Positions 53,057-63,780 of a DNA stretch of 64,000 bases are shown one piece after another. The notes under the pieces are model-generated. The model saw only the letters and a list, made by a program, of their open reading frames with translations. It searched no databases and was not told where the DNA came from. Position numbers and translations under genes: made by a program. Origin of the DNA: Nymphaea colorata (Eukaryota; Streptophyta; Magnoliopsida; Nymphaeales; Nymphaeaceae); the NCBI RefSeq assembly GCF_008831285.2, contig NC_045148.1:6393001-6457000 (forward strand), given 5' to 3'. Each line of letters opens with the position of its first letter. The stretch's first letter is position 1.

Positions 53057-53490
53057 GAAAATAGGGTTGTCTACGGTTCAGATTCGAATCAAATATGCTC
53101 TTAATTTTATCTTTTTTTTTTGGATATTCACATATTCAGATTCAAATATGAATGAGAAAGTCATATCTGAATATGAATTCGAAGTCCGGTTTCATAATTT
53201 TGATCTGATGATCTAAATCCAAATCTCAATTTTGAGCTCAATTTGGCTGATTTTCCAAATGTAAAAGCATTGAATATATGACATTATTTAAAACTGAATC
53301 TGATTTGAATCTGAATTCGATAAGATATCTATGTATATCTGAACCCATATCTGAATCTACTCAGATGTCATTTCTTAAACCCGAATGCAATCCAATTTCT
53401 TAGTCAGATATTGATTTTTTTTCATATTGTATGTTTTGAAAAAAAGGTTCGGTCAGATATCTGATCAAAATCAGATATATTAACATCTCT
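53057..53490. repeat. Dispersed repeat rich in GAATCNGATA motifs, copy 1
   Basis: It aligns with 61640-62030: both have CAGATTCGAATCAAATATG or a close variant, then TTTTTTTTTGGATATTCACA, then TCAGATATC or ATCCGATT motifs. The ends are roughly inverted (TAGGGATGTGAA-like against the reverse complement of the right end), suggesting a non-autonomous DNA transposon. Confidence 0.65.
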
Positions 53491-53974
53491 AATTAAAAGG
53501 CACACATTCATACTCATTAGTATACTCTGTAGCTCCTTTTTGGCATATTATTGATACAAATATTGCAGATCGTTTGCATGAAATCGGTTCATGCAGATCA
53601 TTTCACCTTGATCCATTTGAAGGGAAAGGATGATTTGGCTCATAATTCTTCGGGGCGGTGGAGCCATGCAGCGCCTTAGTGGAAACAGAAAAAAGAGAGG
53701 GGGAATGTTCTGCCATGTCCGGCCACTTTCCATCGTTCCTAGTCTTTGGCAAAAGTTTAATTAAACTTTTATTCACGGGACGGACCATGATAGAGCACTA
53801 AACATGCAGTTATATGTTAACTCCATTAATTTTACGAGGCCCTAGAGATTAATCTAACGGTGTATTTATTTATATTCAAGTCCATTAATTTATTTATAAA
53901 CTTCTTCCTCTAAGGATGTAAATCTAGCTTCTAGCTTCAGTTCTCATGGTGCAGATTTGAATAGTTATTTGTAT

Positions 53975-54130
53975 ATTTCCTTGGAATTGAAGTTAAATCT
54001 GCTTATAAATCCAATTTTTAATCATGATCATTACCCAATTGGAACTTTGCCCACTCTTAATTTGACTGCTAATCCAGACGAACTGAGATGTGTTAATCCA
54101 TAAAAAATATTCGAACCAATTTTAAAGAAA
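53975..54130. repeat. Segmental duplication, left copy, part 2
   Basis: Matches 56848-56998 (GAAGTTAAATCTG, AATCCAATTTTTAATCA, TCCATAAAAAATATTC). Confidence 0.85.
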
Positions 54131-54710
54131 AGCCTTTTTTTCCCATATTCTTGGGGTTTCTGTTGAACTGTGTACACACACATAAGCACAGTAGCCGAAG
54201 AAAAAATGTAACCTTATTTACACAATGATACTTTGGTATATTATTTTAATTTCTTTCCTCAAAAAAGTGGTTGCTGAAGAACACATATAAAAGTTGAGGA
54301 AATTAAACAAGTATGAAAAGATAAGCGGCTGTTGAATATTCACCTGACTGGTGGGCTCCTGTTTGCAGTATACTGTTGTTCAACACTTTCCTAGCATTCG
54401 CGACTTTCTTAACGAGTGATTTGATGCAGACTCGACTCATCGTGGAAGACGTTAAAGCGATTGACGGCAATAAATCTTCCTACGAGACAGCAGAAATACT
54501 TAGTGCTTAGTGTTTTTCATTTATTCAAGTACAATGAAAAAGCACAGCGTGACTACTGCCTTCACAGTTCATATCACTGTTGTTTGATTCACAGAACACG
54601 GACTATTGAAAGACAAATAATGAGAAAAAAGAGATGACTATTTTCACTATGTAATATTTATTTCACATATTTTCTTTTTTATTTTCTTTCAACTATCTAA
54701 CATGACATTT

Positions 54711-54769
54711 AGAGTCATCATTCATTCACTTATATATGTATATATGCATATAAATTGAATGGTGACTCT
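54711..54769. repeat. Imperfect inverted repeat AGAGTCAYCATTCA around TA-rich sequence
   Basis: AGAGTCATCATTCATTCACTT at the left pairs with the reverse complement of AATTGAATGGTGACTCT at the right, with TATATATG in the loop. Half-sites of the same sequence flank other TA tracts near 54930, 57630 and 62330-62380, so this is a small repeat family associated with (TA)n. Confidence 0.6.
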
Positions 54770-54837
54770 AGCTTCAAGTCCATTCAACATTACAGATATT
54801 TAAGAAAAAATGAAGAAAAAAATGATGAACATTTTTT

Positions 54838-55390
54838 GTCATTTAATATTAGTTTATACATTTTTCTCATTGTTTTCTTTTTCAACCATTATGGACAGTG
54901 TTGGTTAAATGGCAGTGATTCTAGATAACTAGAGTCACTCACTTACATATATATATACTATTATGAAGAAAGCGGCTTAGTTTAACTTATTAGAATCATT
55001 GGTTCTGGTGCATAAGACTGGGGAGAAGCTTTTTTGAGGTCCCAACTGCACGTTGTATGTTGGAGGAGTTTGAAGAAAGAAGGTGTGCAGGATGTACTGG
55101 TTATATTGTCCCTTTCGTTTTCACCGCCGACTCTTGTCGGGGAACGTGACATTTCAAACAAGAAACAGAAAATTGGACCCATCTGAGCAGTCTGTCCAGC
55201 CCACATGCTCGCTCCTTCCTCTCCAATAACAACCGTTCTCGTCTCAACCACCTTCCCTGCTTGAGTTCTTGTTTCTGTGTTCATATTGTCGACCCCCTTT
55301 CACAATAAAGCCAGTTTTGGTTCGTGGCCCATGAAAGAAGCGTCCCTGTATATTTTTAATTCCTCTCTTTCCCTTATTGTAACATTGTTA
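54838..55390. repeat. Segmental duplication, left copy, part 3
   Basis: Aligns end to end with 57528-58085 at clearly high identity, for example CATTTAATATTAGTTTATAC, GGGGAGAAGCTTTTTTGAGG, CCCAACTGCACGTTGTATGT and GTTCGTGGCCCATGAAAGAA. It contains a minus-strand frame (54982-55284) whose partner in the other copy differs by many amino-acid changes and a frameshift, which argues against a maintained gene. Confidence 0.92.
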
Positions 55391-55394
55391 TCGA

Positions 55395-55810
55395 AGGTTC
55401 CCTACACAGTTCAAGATCCTGTATTTCCAACCTCTTTTCCACAAGTGGTGCGTTTTTTAGTATAAACCTTGTTACACTACCATGAGTCCTCTGCGATAAA
55501 GGTGCTCTTTGGAATTCTTCTACGGATTCTTCATTTTTCAGCGATAGAAGGTAGGGGGCACGCTTTGTTCTTGCAAAGGATTATGGAACATGAAGAGAAA
55601 CGAGTGCCCATTCCATCCCATGGTATGTCCGTTAAAATTATAAATGGCATGTAAGTTGAGCTGAAAGGTACCTGGAAGGGGCCAAAGCCCGCCCCGTTTC
55701 TCTTGCAGTTTAAAAAAATAGTGCCCATAGAAATCAAACTGGCTGAACTTTCACTTGCCCGACTATGTTACAACCCAAAGAACCATATAAGTAAGGCTAG
55801 TTGTCGAGTC
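55395..55810. repeat. Repeat related to 60495-60925
   Basis: Shared sequence includes AACCTTGTT, GGATTCTT followed by CTTCATTTTTC, GATAGAAG or CAATAGAAG, and CCATAGAAATCAAA. It lies just after the duplicated block but is absent after the 58.09-kb copy and appears instead at 60.5 kb. Confidence 0.7.
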
Positions 55811-56156
55811 GGGTACCCGGCCCAACAAGCTATCAGGATGGGCCCGACTAAGCTCAGTTCAGTTTGATAATATTTTTTAATATATATTTTATTGATTTTT
55901 ACATAAAATTATAATATTTATTATAATTAATTATATTAATATATTATTTTATATTAATAATATATATATTTTAATTTAATCAGCTTGATCCTGGGCCACG
56001 TAGGTTATAATAGTTGAGAGAAGAATAAGGAGAAAAAAATATAAAGCAATCGTAGATGCATCACCTTTTTTCTCTTTAATTTTCTTTTAACCATTTACCA
56101 TAATAGATCAGACAAACCCAGTTAGATAGTAAAGTAACTCTAAAAAATTAGCACCC

Positions 56157-56160
<4 letters not shown>
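55811..56160. other. Decayed repeat and very AT-rich spacer
   Basis: GGCCCAACAAGC and GGGCCCGACTAAGCTC motifs, then a block that is almost pure A/T. It resembles the AGCTCGA-rich repeat followed by AT-rich sequence at 60.1-60.3 kb. No gene. Confidence 0.4.
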
Positions 56161-56215
<55 letters not shown>

Positions 56216-56700
56216 AGTCAACTAGGTAAAAGAAATGTTATATATTAACCAAACCCTAGCTACGTTTGACCACAAAACTTTTTTAATCTGTGGTAAAATT
56301 AAATGTAGCGGTAAAAGAAAAAAAGAACTCCATGACAGAATCAAGACCTTTTTTCTTTTTTTCACCTTCTGTTTTTTGCTTTTTACGGAACACGGTTGAG
56401 TCCGATCGAGTTAGGCATGCATGCCACTACCAGTTCGTATGAACCGCCTCACCTTGATTCGGTGTCTAACCTTTTGAAGTTCTTCCACGTTTAGTACAAA
56501 TTGAAGGACATATATACAGGCGCTGAATGCCATGGATTGATCCGAGACACTGAAGTCATCAGCGTACTGTTGTCCGTATCAGTTTTTCTATGGTCTCCAA
56601 AGCGTCGCAGTTTCAGCCGATACCCATCCACCTCATGTTTCATATTGGAACCCTAAAGATTAATGAATTGCAAGTTATTAAATTATTTATAATTTGTCGA
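56161..56700. repeat. Segmental duplication, right copy, part 1
   Basis: It begins with a 53-base (TA)n tract (56161-56213) and CCAGTCAACTAGG and is collinear with 52036-52700, with some deletions relative to it. Confidence 0.85.
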
Positions 56701-56847
56701 TGATAATGCTTTATTTTCCGATTCTTCGAGTGCATTGTATAGGGGGCCTCTTTCTTCCTTATTATTAAGCTCCATTGGATTGAATACGTTGAGATGTCAA
56801 TGGATCAAATTCAAATTAAATATACTATTAAGTTAAATCTGAATCAG

Positions 56848-56998
56848 TCTTAGCTTGAAGTTAAATCTGATTCTAAATCCAATTTTTAATCACAATCAGT
56901 ACTTAGTTGGAACTTTGTCCACTCTGAATTTGACTTCAAATCCAGATGAACTAAGATGTGATCCATAAAAAATATTCAAACCAATTTTGAAGGAAAAT
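56848..56998. repeat. Segmental duplication, right copy, part 2
   Basis: Partner of 53975-54130 in the same order and orientation. Confidence 0.85.
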
Positions 56999-57390
56999 CT
57001 TTTCGTAATCCATATGTCTGCCTTCAAATTGAGTCACTCGTTCTGATGAATTAATTGATATATATCGTGTAAAATCTGCGCCATGTGCACCCTTAATTAG
57101 CTAGTGGAAGTAATTGATTAAATTATACATCAGCAGATTGTATATGTGACTATCTATCATCTTAACCAAGTTCATGCATGCCACAAAAATATTTTCGGCG
57201 AGCCATCGCCTCAAAAAGAGGCACCTCCACTTTCTTCTATCTTTGGGGTCCTACGATCTATGAAGTCAAATTAACGACCTATTTTTCTTCACAGTCCCAT
57301 AATCGGACCAGCTACACTATGCCCTTGGAGTTGATGCGGCCAAAATATTCAAACATACTTACCAAATGTTTTCGTTTTTAAACCTCGTAA

Positions 57391-57520
57391 CACTAAAAAA
57401 AAAAAAATGAGGATATACCGACTGAAAAACATCGGCAAAATATAGCAACACATCGCTACCAATGTTTGAAGAATGAAGTAAATATTGGTGAAAACTATCA
57501 CTGGCATTTGAGCAATGATG
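57391..57520 (+). mobile_element. CACTA (En/Spm)-like terminal fragment
   Basis: CACTAAAAAAAAAAAAATGA is followed by GGATATACCGACTGAAAAAC and CATCGGCAAAATATAGCAA, the arrangement seen at the ends of plant CACTA transposons, which carry CACTA termini and repeated ACCGAC/CGGTA subterminal motifs. Sequence homologous to the left duplicate resumes at about 57528, so this looks like an insertion into the right copy. The other end was not found and no transposase is present. Confidence 0.45.
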
Positions 57521-57527
57521 AATATTC

Positions 57528-58085
57528 TTCGTCATTTAATATTAGTTTATACATTTTTCTCTTTGTTTCTTTTTTTAATCATCATGAACAGTATTGGTTA
57601 AATGGCGTTGATTCTAGATAACTAGAGTCACTCACTTACATATATATACTATTAGGAAGAAAGCAGCTTAGTTTAACTTATTAAAATCATTGGTTCTAAT
57701 GCATAAGATTGGGGAGAAGCTTTTTTGAGGTCCCAACTGCACGTTGTATGTTTGGAGGAGTTTGAAGAAAGAAGGTGTGCAGGATGTAGTGGTTATTGTC
57801 CCTTTCGGCTTCACTGCCGACTCTTGTCGGGGAACGTGACATTTCAAACAAGGAACAGAAAATTGGACCCATCTGAGCAGCCTGTCCAGCCCACATGCTC
57901 GCTCCTTCCTCTCCAGTAACAACCGTTCTTGCCTCAACCACCTTCCTTTCTTGAGTTCGTGTTTCTGTGTTTGGGGTCAAACGCACTGTTCATATGGCCG
58001 ACCTCTTTCACAATAAAGACAGTTTTGGTTCGTGGCCCATGAAAGAAGCGTCCCTTTGTGTCTTTAATTCCCCTTTTCTCCTCAT
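57528..58085. repeat. Segmental duplication, right copy, part 3
   Basis: Partner of 54838-55390, direct orientation, about 2.7 kb away. The extra GGGGTCAAACGCACTGTTC near 57970 and single-base indels distinguish it. Confidence 0.92.
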
Positions 58086-58849
58086 TATTTAGGAGTCATT
58101 TTTTTGCATTTTATAGGATACTCTATTTAGAGCATTTTAGTCTTGGGCATGTTTGGATGATATCTGTAAATGTGATTTTTAAAGCTTTATGATGCGCTTG
58201 AACGAGGTTTAAATGGAGTTTGTGAAAAAAAAAAAAACAATTTTGATCATTAAACGGCGTTTTTTTTTTTTATAGAAAATATCGTTTTTGTCATAAAAAA
58301 TATCGTTTTTGTCTTGCCACCTGAACACAGAAACTAACTTTTAAAAAATTACAGGAAGGCTGTCACGTAGCCTGTTTTTCATAAATGTTATAGAGATACA
58401 TTTAACTGTGTCCCTCCCCTATTAAGAACAGAGAAGGATTCGCATTAGAGCCTATTTGCGGATGCAATTAAATGGTTTCTTCTCGGTTTCATTTCTTGTT
58501 AAGGCTTTGTTTAAGCCCCTGTTTGGATTGAAGGAACGGGAGGGAAAGAGAAGGATGAAAAGAAAAGAGAAGGAAGGAAATGAATTATTATAGGAAAGAA
58601 AATGTCAAAATATTTGATCCATATTTGAATATGACTTTAACTATGCATGATTTTTAAATTTGTGAGACTTTTTAAATTTTTAAAAAGAAAATGGAGAAGC
58701 TAGAATTTTCTTTTTCTTGAAAGTTTTGAATGGTCCAGGGACATATTATAGATAAAATTTTTGAAAAATTTTATCAAACCTTTGGTAAGTGCCAGTTGAA
58801 AATTTTAGCATGTAAAATCGCACTTTTCAAAATTTTAGCACGTAAAATT
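58086..58849. other. AT-rich spacer
   Basis: Contains poly-A and poly-T runs (58228-58271) and a small tandem of ATATCGTTTTTGTC (58279-58313). No gene recognised. Confidence 0.5.
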
Positions 58850-59305
58850 TTCCCGTGTATTTTTCGCTGAGAATTCCGGCCACGGACTTGAATTCCAAAT
58901 TATATTTGTTCCATCCGTGGCGGGAGAGGAGAAGTTGGAGTTTCGTAAAGCATCCATCGCCCATGGACCGTCCATCTACTTCCACGTGGCCAACGCTGGC
59001 GGCGATCAGCGTTGCGGGCCCCACTCATCGTCCATAAAGCATCTCTTGAGCAAGGGGATAGCGATCCGCGGGCCCCACGGCGACAGACCTTCACTTTGAG
59101 CCGACGCTGGCGGCCAACGTGGGCCCCGCCAGATCCGCGTATGGACGAGAAGCAGAGCACGCGGAATCTTGGGCGAGTCTCCTTCGCGGGAGGGTTTGGC
59201 CGATGCGCGGGGCCCGCACGTCCTGGCTCCGGACTCCGCAACGCTGGCCGTGGACCGGCTGCGGGTCCCGCCACGCTGCCAGTGCTGTCCAACCCAGCCT
59301 TCGAG
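58850..59305. other. GC-rich island in AT-rich surroundings, function unknown
   Basis: About 450 bases with many CpG and GGCCCCA/GGGCCCC motifs, and repeats such as GCCAACGCTGGCGGC and GACGCTGGCGGCCAACG. Reading frames of 60-130 codons exist on both strands in several frames, as expected from GC-rich DNA lacking stops, and none shows a domain. It could be a decayed promoter or exon, or a GC-rich transposon fragment. It ends at the AGCTCGG-type repeat at 59.3 kb. Confidence 0.5.
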
Positions 59306-59470
59306 TAATTTGAGCTCGGCTCGTTAAAAAAGTTCGGGTCCAGTTTAAATTTGAGCCGTCTCCAATCGAGCTTGAGTTTAAATTAAAACTTGAATTAGTA
59401 AAGAAGCTCAGCTTGAGTTTAAGTTAAAACTCGAACTCGACTCAAGTCAATTTGAGCCAACTTGTTTACA
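59306..59470. repeat. AGCTCGA/AACTCGA-type dispersed repeat, decayed
   Basis: GAGCTCGGCTCG, GAGCTTGAGTTTAA and AACTCGAACTCGACTC motifs like those of 1189-1663 and 17636-18028. Confidence 0.55.
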
Positions 59471-60069
59471 GTCAACTATATTTCTGAAAGATAAAAAAAA
59501 ACTGTTTTAAATTTGCAAAAAAGCGAGTCAGCGGGACTGTTTTTGCTAATATGTGATTTAACAATGAAGCGGCTTTAACAATTTAGAATTATAAACGTTT
59601 TTTTTAAGCAGCACAAAAGTTTGAGCCATTTTGAAATTTGTTCAAATGAAAGCTGTAAGGCCCCTTTATTTCTCAACCCTCATTTTCACCTTTAGTTTCT
59701 GTCTCTCTTTCTCTCATCAATCATCATTTTCTAGGTTTCTCCTAAGCTTAGGGTTCCAGTGGATGCAGATGGAATATGTCCTTGTCCGACGAGGCCATCC
59801 TCGCCACCGGCGGCTCTCAGGCCGGCGACCCACCATAGTAGCAGGATGGGTGTTGACCCATGATGAGTTTTCATTAGTTCGAAGGTTTATTTCTTAATTT
59901 ATTTGTTCTCTTGTTTTAGGCTGAGGGCTGAGCGTTCTGGTGGAGGGAAACAGAATCCGGTGGAAGGAGATGGAATGCGGCCTTGTCCAGCGGGGCCATC
60001 TTTGTTTCCATCTACTGGCATGCTGCACCACACTTGTTCTTAGTTTTAGGTTTTCCAAAACTTCTCTTG
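59471..60069. other. Spacer with a short direct repeat 200 bp apart
   Basis: GGATGCAGATGGAATATG ... CCTTGTCCGACGAGGCCATC (59759-59800) recurs as GGAAGGAGATGGAATGCG ... CCTTGTCCAGCGGGGCCATC (59959-60000). The frames containing them have no known domain. Confidence 0.5.
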
Positions 60070-60250
60070 GAAAACTCAGTTACACGAGCCTTGAGCTCAA
60101 CACAGATTGTCGAGTCCAGCTAGAGCGAGCTCACCCTGTGAAGCTCGACTCGACCTCGAGCGGAGCAAAAATTATGTCGATCGAGCTCGAGCTGGGCCAG
60201 CTCAAGCTCGACCTCAACTCAATTAAAATAATATAATATTTTTTTAACAT
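60070..60250. repeat. AGCTCGA-rich dispersed repeat
   Basis: CGAGCTCGAGCTGGGCCAGC, AGCTCAAGCTCGACC and CTCGACTCGACCTCGAG motifs followed by near-pure A/T sequence. Confidence 0.55.
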
Positions 60251-60494
60251 AAAAAATAAAAAATTTGAATATAAAATATATTTTAATAATAAAATATATG
60301 TCATTATTAATTGAACTGGCTTTTTTGGGGCGTGGGCAGGAGTCCAATGGAACTGAATACCAACTAGCTATCGAGTACCCAGCTCATTAGATACAACTGG
60401 TACAGACAAGTGCCCACCTTATGTAGAGTCCACACATTGTTTTCAATGTGTTTGAGAAACTTGCTCATTGAAAGTTCCAGACCCTGTCTGTGTT

Positions 60495-60925
60495 TCTGGG
60501 TTTATGATGTATGAACCTTGTTCTGCTGTCATGAGCAGCACCTAGCACTTTCCTCAATGCTCTTCGGATTCTTGTAAAATTTTAGTTCTTCATTTTTCGA
60601 CAATAGAAGCTAGAGGGCACTCTTTGTAGGGTGGCATTAGAAAATTAATATATTGTGGGGACAAGTTGCAACACAAGTGGGTTGTCCTCGCAAAAGATCA
60701 AGGAAACAATGAACACAAATAGGCCACCACTTCTCTTGCCACCAAGGTTCAATGCTGCTTCGGGAATTCGAAAACAAGACACTCATCAATTAAAGTGCAA
60801 TACATTCACATTTGCATCTTACAAAAATAGTGTCCATAGAAATCAAAGTGACCAAACTTTCCCGGGTCTGTTAGTCGGACCAACTAAGTTATGCCCCTGG
60901 AAGCCATGTAAGTTGAGGTTGTTCC
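60495..60925. repeat. Repeat related to 55395-55810
   Basis: Collinear with 55395-55810 at the start (AACCTTGTTC, CTCTTCGGATTCTTG, CTTCATTTTTC) and end (AAATAGTGTCCATAGAAATC), with an extra segment in the middle. The 93-codon frame at 60655-60936 has no recognised domain. Confidence 0.65.
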
Positions 60926-61639
60926 TGTTAAAGTAAGTAGACAATGAAGCCGTCGTTCCTGTTTGTTTTGTTATTTTTATCATGATCTATTTGTGCACGT
61001 TATTTTTAGCTCATTATCTTTTTACTCACTTTGTGTTTTCGTTTCTAGATCTTATTAAGAGTCTTCAGACCTTACGTTCAAATCCCAGATAGGGTTCTAC
61101 TTTCTCGATATGAAGATTCAAAGCTGAGTTTCCGCACTAACTGCACGATATCCCTATTGCAGAGACATGAGGTAGTAGCACTAATATATGATGAAGCCAA
61201 AAATATTTTTTTTAAACCAAATAATTGTTGTTTACAATTTAAATAAACATCTGCAAAAAAGTTGGTAATTAATTTTTGGACAAAATATGGTCAGAAAAAT
61301 ATTCTGGCGTGCAATTAAAGATAAACAAAATCAAGCTCCGAAAAGGACAGAAAAAAAATAGGAATATCGAAGAAAGAATAATGAAAAGCAAGCCACAAGG
61401 TTCACTAAAACTAGACAAAATGTGGAGTGGTGACGATAGACATAGCGCAGCTGTAGGAAACTAAACGTGGGAGAGGGAGGGAGGGATGGTTTAATTTAAA
61501 TGGAAATAAAAGAGGAATTTAAATATTTTAATTTCGAGAAATTTGAGGATATTGTGGTCAACTAATAAATTTTAACGATCATTTTCACAAAATTGAACTA
61601 GCTGTGGCGACAAGTGTGGGTTGATGTGGGCAGTTGCCT
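60926..61639. other. Spacer, no supported gene
   Basis: AT-rich with several A runs. A Lys-rich 62-codon frame at 61276-61464 is not convincing. Confidence 0.5.
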
Positions 61640-62030
61640 ACACTAGGGATGTGAATGGATCAGATTCAAATCAAATATATCCCTAATCATATCTTTTTTT
61701 TTGGATATTCACATATTGAGATTCGAATTCAGAGTCAAATATGAATAAAGAAGAGTTATATATGAATCCAAATTTTGAACCGAACTTTTCCAATTTTGAA
61801 AATATAAGACCATTAGATATAAGATATTGTCTAAAAATAAATCCAATCCATATCTAAATCTGAATCCAATAAGATATTTATGTATATCCGAACCCGATTG
61901 GATGTCATTTCTTAAATTTGAATCCGATCCAATTTTTTAATAAGATATTAATTTTTTTTGCATATCCGATTTTTTCGGATCAATTCAATGGGATATCCAA
62001 TTCAAATAATATATATTGACCTTCCTAGAC
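61640..62030. repeat. Dispersed repeat rich in GAATCNGATA motifs, copy 2
   Basis: Starts ACTAGGGATGTGAATGGATC and ends TATTGACCTTCCTAG. The ends are imperfect inverted repeats (CTAGGGATGTGAAT against CTAGGAAGGTCAAT). It aligns with 53057-53490. Confidence 0.65.
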
Positions 62031-62262
62031 CACACCAATCCACAAAATTTGTTTTATTTTATTTGGTAAAACCTTAATCACTTTTAATCATTTATGCATG
62101 AGTTCTTCTTCAAGTTTAAAATATATACTATTAATGTCTCTCACTCAAAAAATTTCAATCCATTACTGCATTGAACCAAATTCAAAGGGACACTCCGTGT
62201 CATTTTCAATAACCTCTAATTGGAGTTCTGCTGGTCAGGATGACCCACATTGCTTAAATGTA

Positions 62263-62267
<5 letters not shown>

Positions 62268-62327
<60 letters not shown>
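62268..62327. repeat. (TA)n microsatellite
   Basis: About 60 bases of AT dinucleotides followed by AAATTGAATGGTG, the half-site seen at 54751-54769. Confidence 0.96.
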
Positions 62328-62330
<3 letters not shown>

Positions 62331-62703
62331 TGAATGGTGTTTCTGGCTTTATAGAGTCACCCAGTTATCTAACCAATGTCATTCAATCCATCATGATAGA
62401 CAATTAAAAGAAAAATAATGAGAAAAAGGTAATAGGCATTTTTGTAATCTATTATCTGCTTCTATATTTTCCTCTCAACCATCTATTTGTGTCTAATGAA
62501 GCCTTGGTTAGATGAGTGGTATGTAAAAAAGTAAATGATATCTAAAGACACTTAGCTACCTAACCAAATCCATCTATTTTAAGTGAAAGAAAATAAGAAA
62601 AAGAATATGTTAATTAATATTAGATGATCGATCATGTTAGATTTGATGAATTTGATTATATATATATATCACACAAGAAAACGAATGTGTTGATTAATAG
62701 TAG

Positions 62704-63039
62704 ATGATGGGCAGAGTCATCACTGAATTGAAAATGGGGGTGACCTTATTCTTTGTTCTTTACTTTCTCTTGATTCAAAGCCCTGTTGTGGATTCTTCTT
62801 TTAATGAGTTTTTTTTATGCCAATCACTTTTTTGTTTTGTACAGAATACATTTTCCGGCATCAAGATAGGAGACGCCAGATCAGTTCTAGATGCATCTAA
62901 GTTATTGCTTCATGGGGATTCTGTCTCGCAGCATAAGGCTTCTAGGTTCTCCCTTTTGAGCCCGCCTCCCTTTTGTTCCATTGAAGTGATTTGCTTTGTA
63001 ATTTTCTTCTTCACCCTAAAGCTTTATGTTTTTTTCTGA
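62704..63039 (+). CDS. Possible small ORF with a signal-peptide-like start (low confidence)
   Basis: A 111-codon frame begins MMGRVITELKMGVTLFF and continues with a hydrophobic run ending near SPVVDSS, which looks like a secretion signal. Inside, TTTTTTGTTTTGTACAG|AAT at about 62846 resembles a splice acceptor, after which comes SGIKIGDARSVLDASKLLLH. The end is hydrophobic and Phe-rich and looks like non-coding T-rich DNA. I do not recognise the protein. It could be the first exons of a gene, or chance. Confidence 0.15.
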   Translation: MMGRVITELKMGVTLFFVLYFLLIQSPVVDSSFNEFFLCQSLFCFVQNTFSGIKIGDARSVLDASKLLLHGDSVSQHKASRFSLLSPPPFCSIEVICFVIFFFTLKLYVFF

Positions 63040-63334
63040 TCCATGGTCTTCGATGATCATCATGCTAGAATGTTCCAGGTGTATTCGTAGACGCATGTAC
63101 GGTGGTTTAGACATCTAAAATCATTATCAATTGCTTCTACATCTTATCTGATTCTTAATTATCATCCTTGCCATCAACTATGGACTGGTCAGTTGCGTTA
63201 GGACTGAGATATTTCAATCGTGCATTTTCTAATCTCCAAGAGTATTTCTAGTTGTTGATCATGATTGCATTTTCTCATATATTGCTTCTAATACATATAA
63301 AGTTTCTCTGCACATCCTCCATTCGCAGCAGGCG

Positions 63335-63780
63335 ATGTCTTCCGTTCAGACAGTGAAAGCAGCTGCTCGCTCTTGGGCGGATATCGTGGATATGAAGGAA
63401 AGGCCCGACCTATCAAACTGTCTCCGTGCCCGACGAGAAGAGGAGCGGACTATAGCTATACCTTTGAAACCCTAAAAGCCCAATGGAAGACATCAGGAAC
63501 CCCAAGTTCTCAGTCATAGGTAACGGGAGGTTGCTGGTGCTGGTGGATATAGACGAAGAAGTTGAAAGATTGATGCTCAAGAGGACTTGCATGTAGATCG
63601 AGCACTTTGGTGACTAGTCGTTTGGAGGCCGGGTAAGGAACTGAAATTGGAGGAAGATGCGACCATTGTCATATGGATTCATCTTCTTGAGCTGCCTATC
63701 GACTTGTGGAACCCTTATTCTTTCCGAGCGATAGCGTGCTTCCTGAAAAGAACCATGGTGAGCAATGTAACATAGGTATG
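63335..63780 (+). pseudogene. LINE ORF1 fragment (DUF4283-like), broken
   Basis: ATG 63335 opens MSSVQTVKAAARSWADIVDM. After a stop, another frame gives NPKFSVIGNGRLLVLVDIDE, and a third gives KELKLEEDATIVIW and HLLELPIDLWNPYSFRAIA. The order (SWAD start, a ligand-like beta strand, then W.R.PGLP..W...LRAIA) is that of plant LINE ORF1 proteins with a DUF4283 RNA-binding-like domain. Three frames and several stops show it is dead. No ORF2 follows within the window. Confidence 0.6.

Noticed and set aside
54982-57986. Paired minus-strand frames (54982-55284 and 57696-57986) in the segmental duplication
   Set aside because: Over the shared stretch of about 60 codons at least eight amino-acid changes are seen, and the frames diverge by a frameshift after ERDN, which does not look like purifying selection.
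58900-59308. Several 60-130 codon frames in the GC island
   Set aside because: GC-rich DNA has few stop codons; frames occur on both strands and none has a motif.
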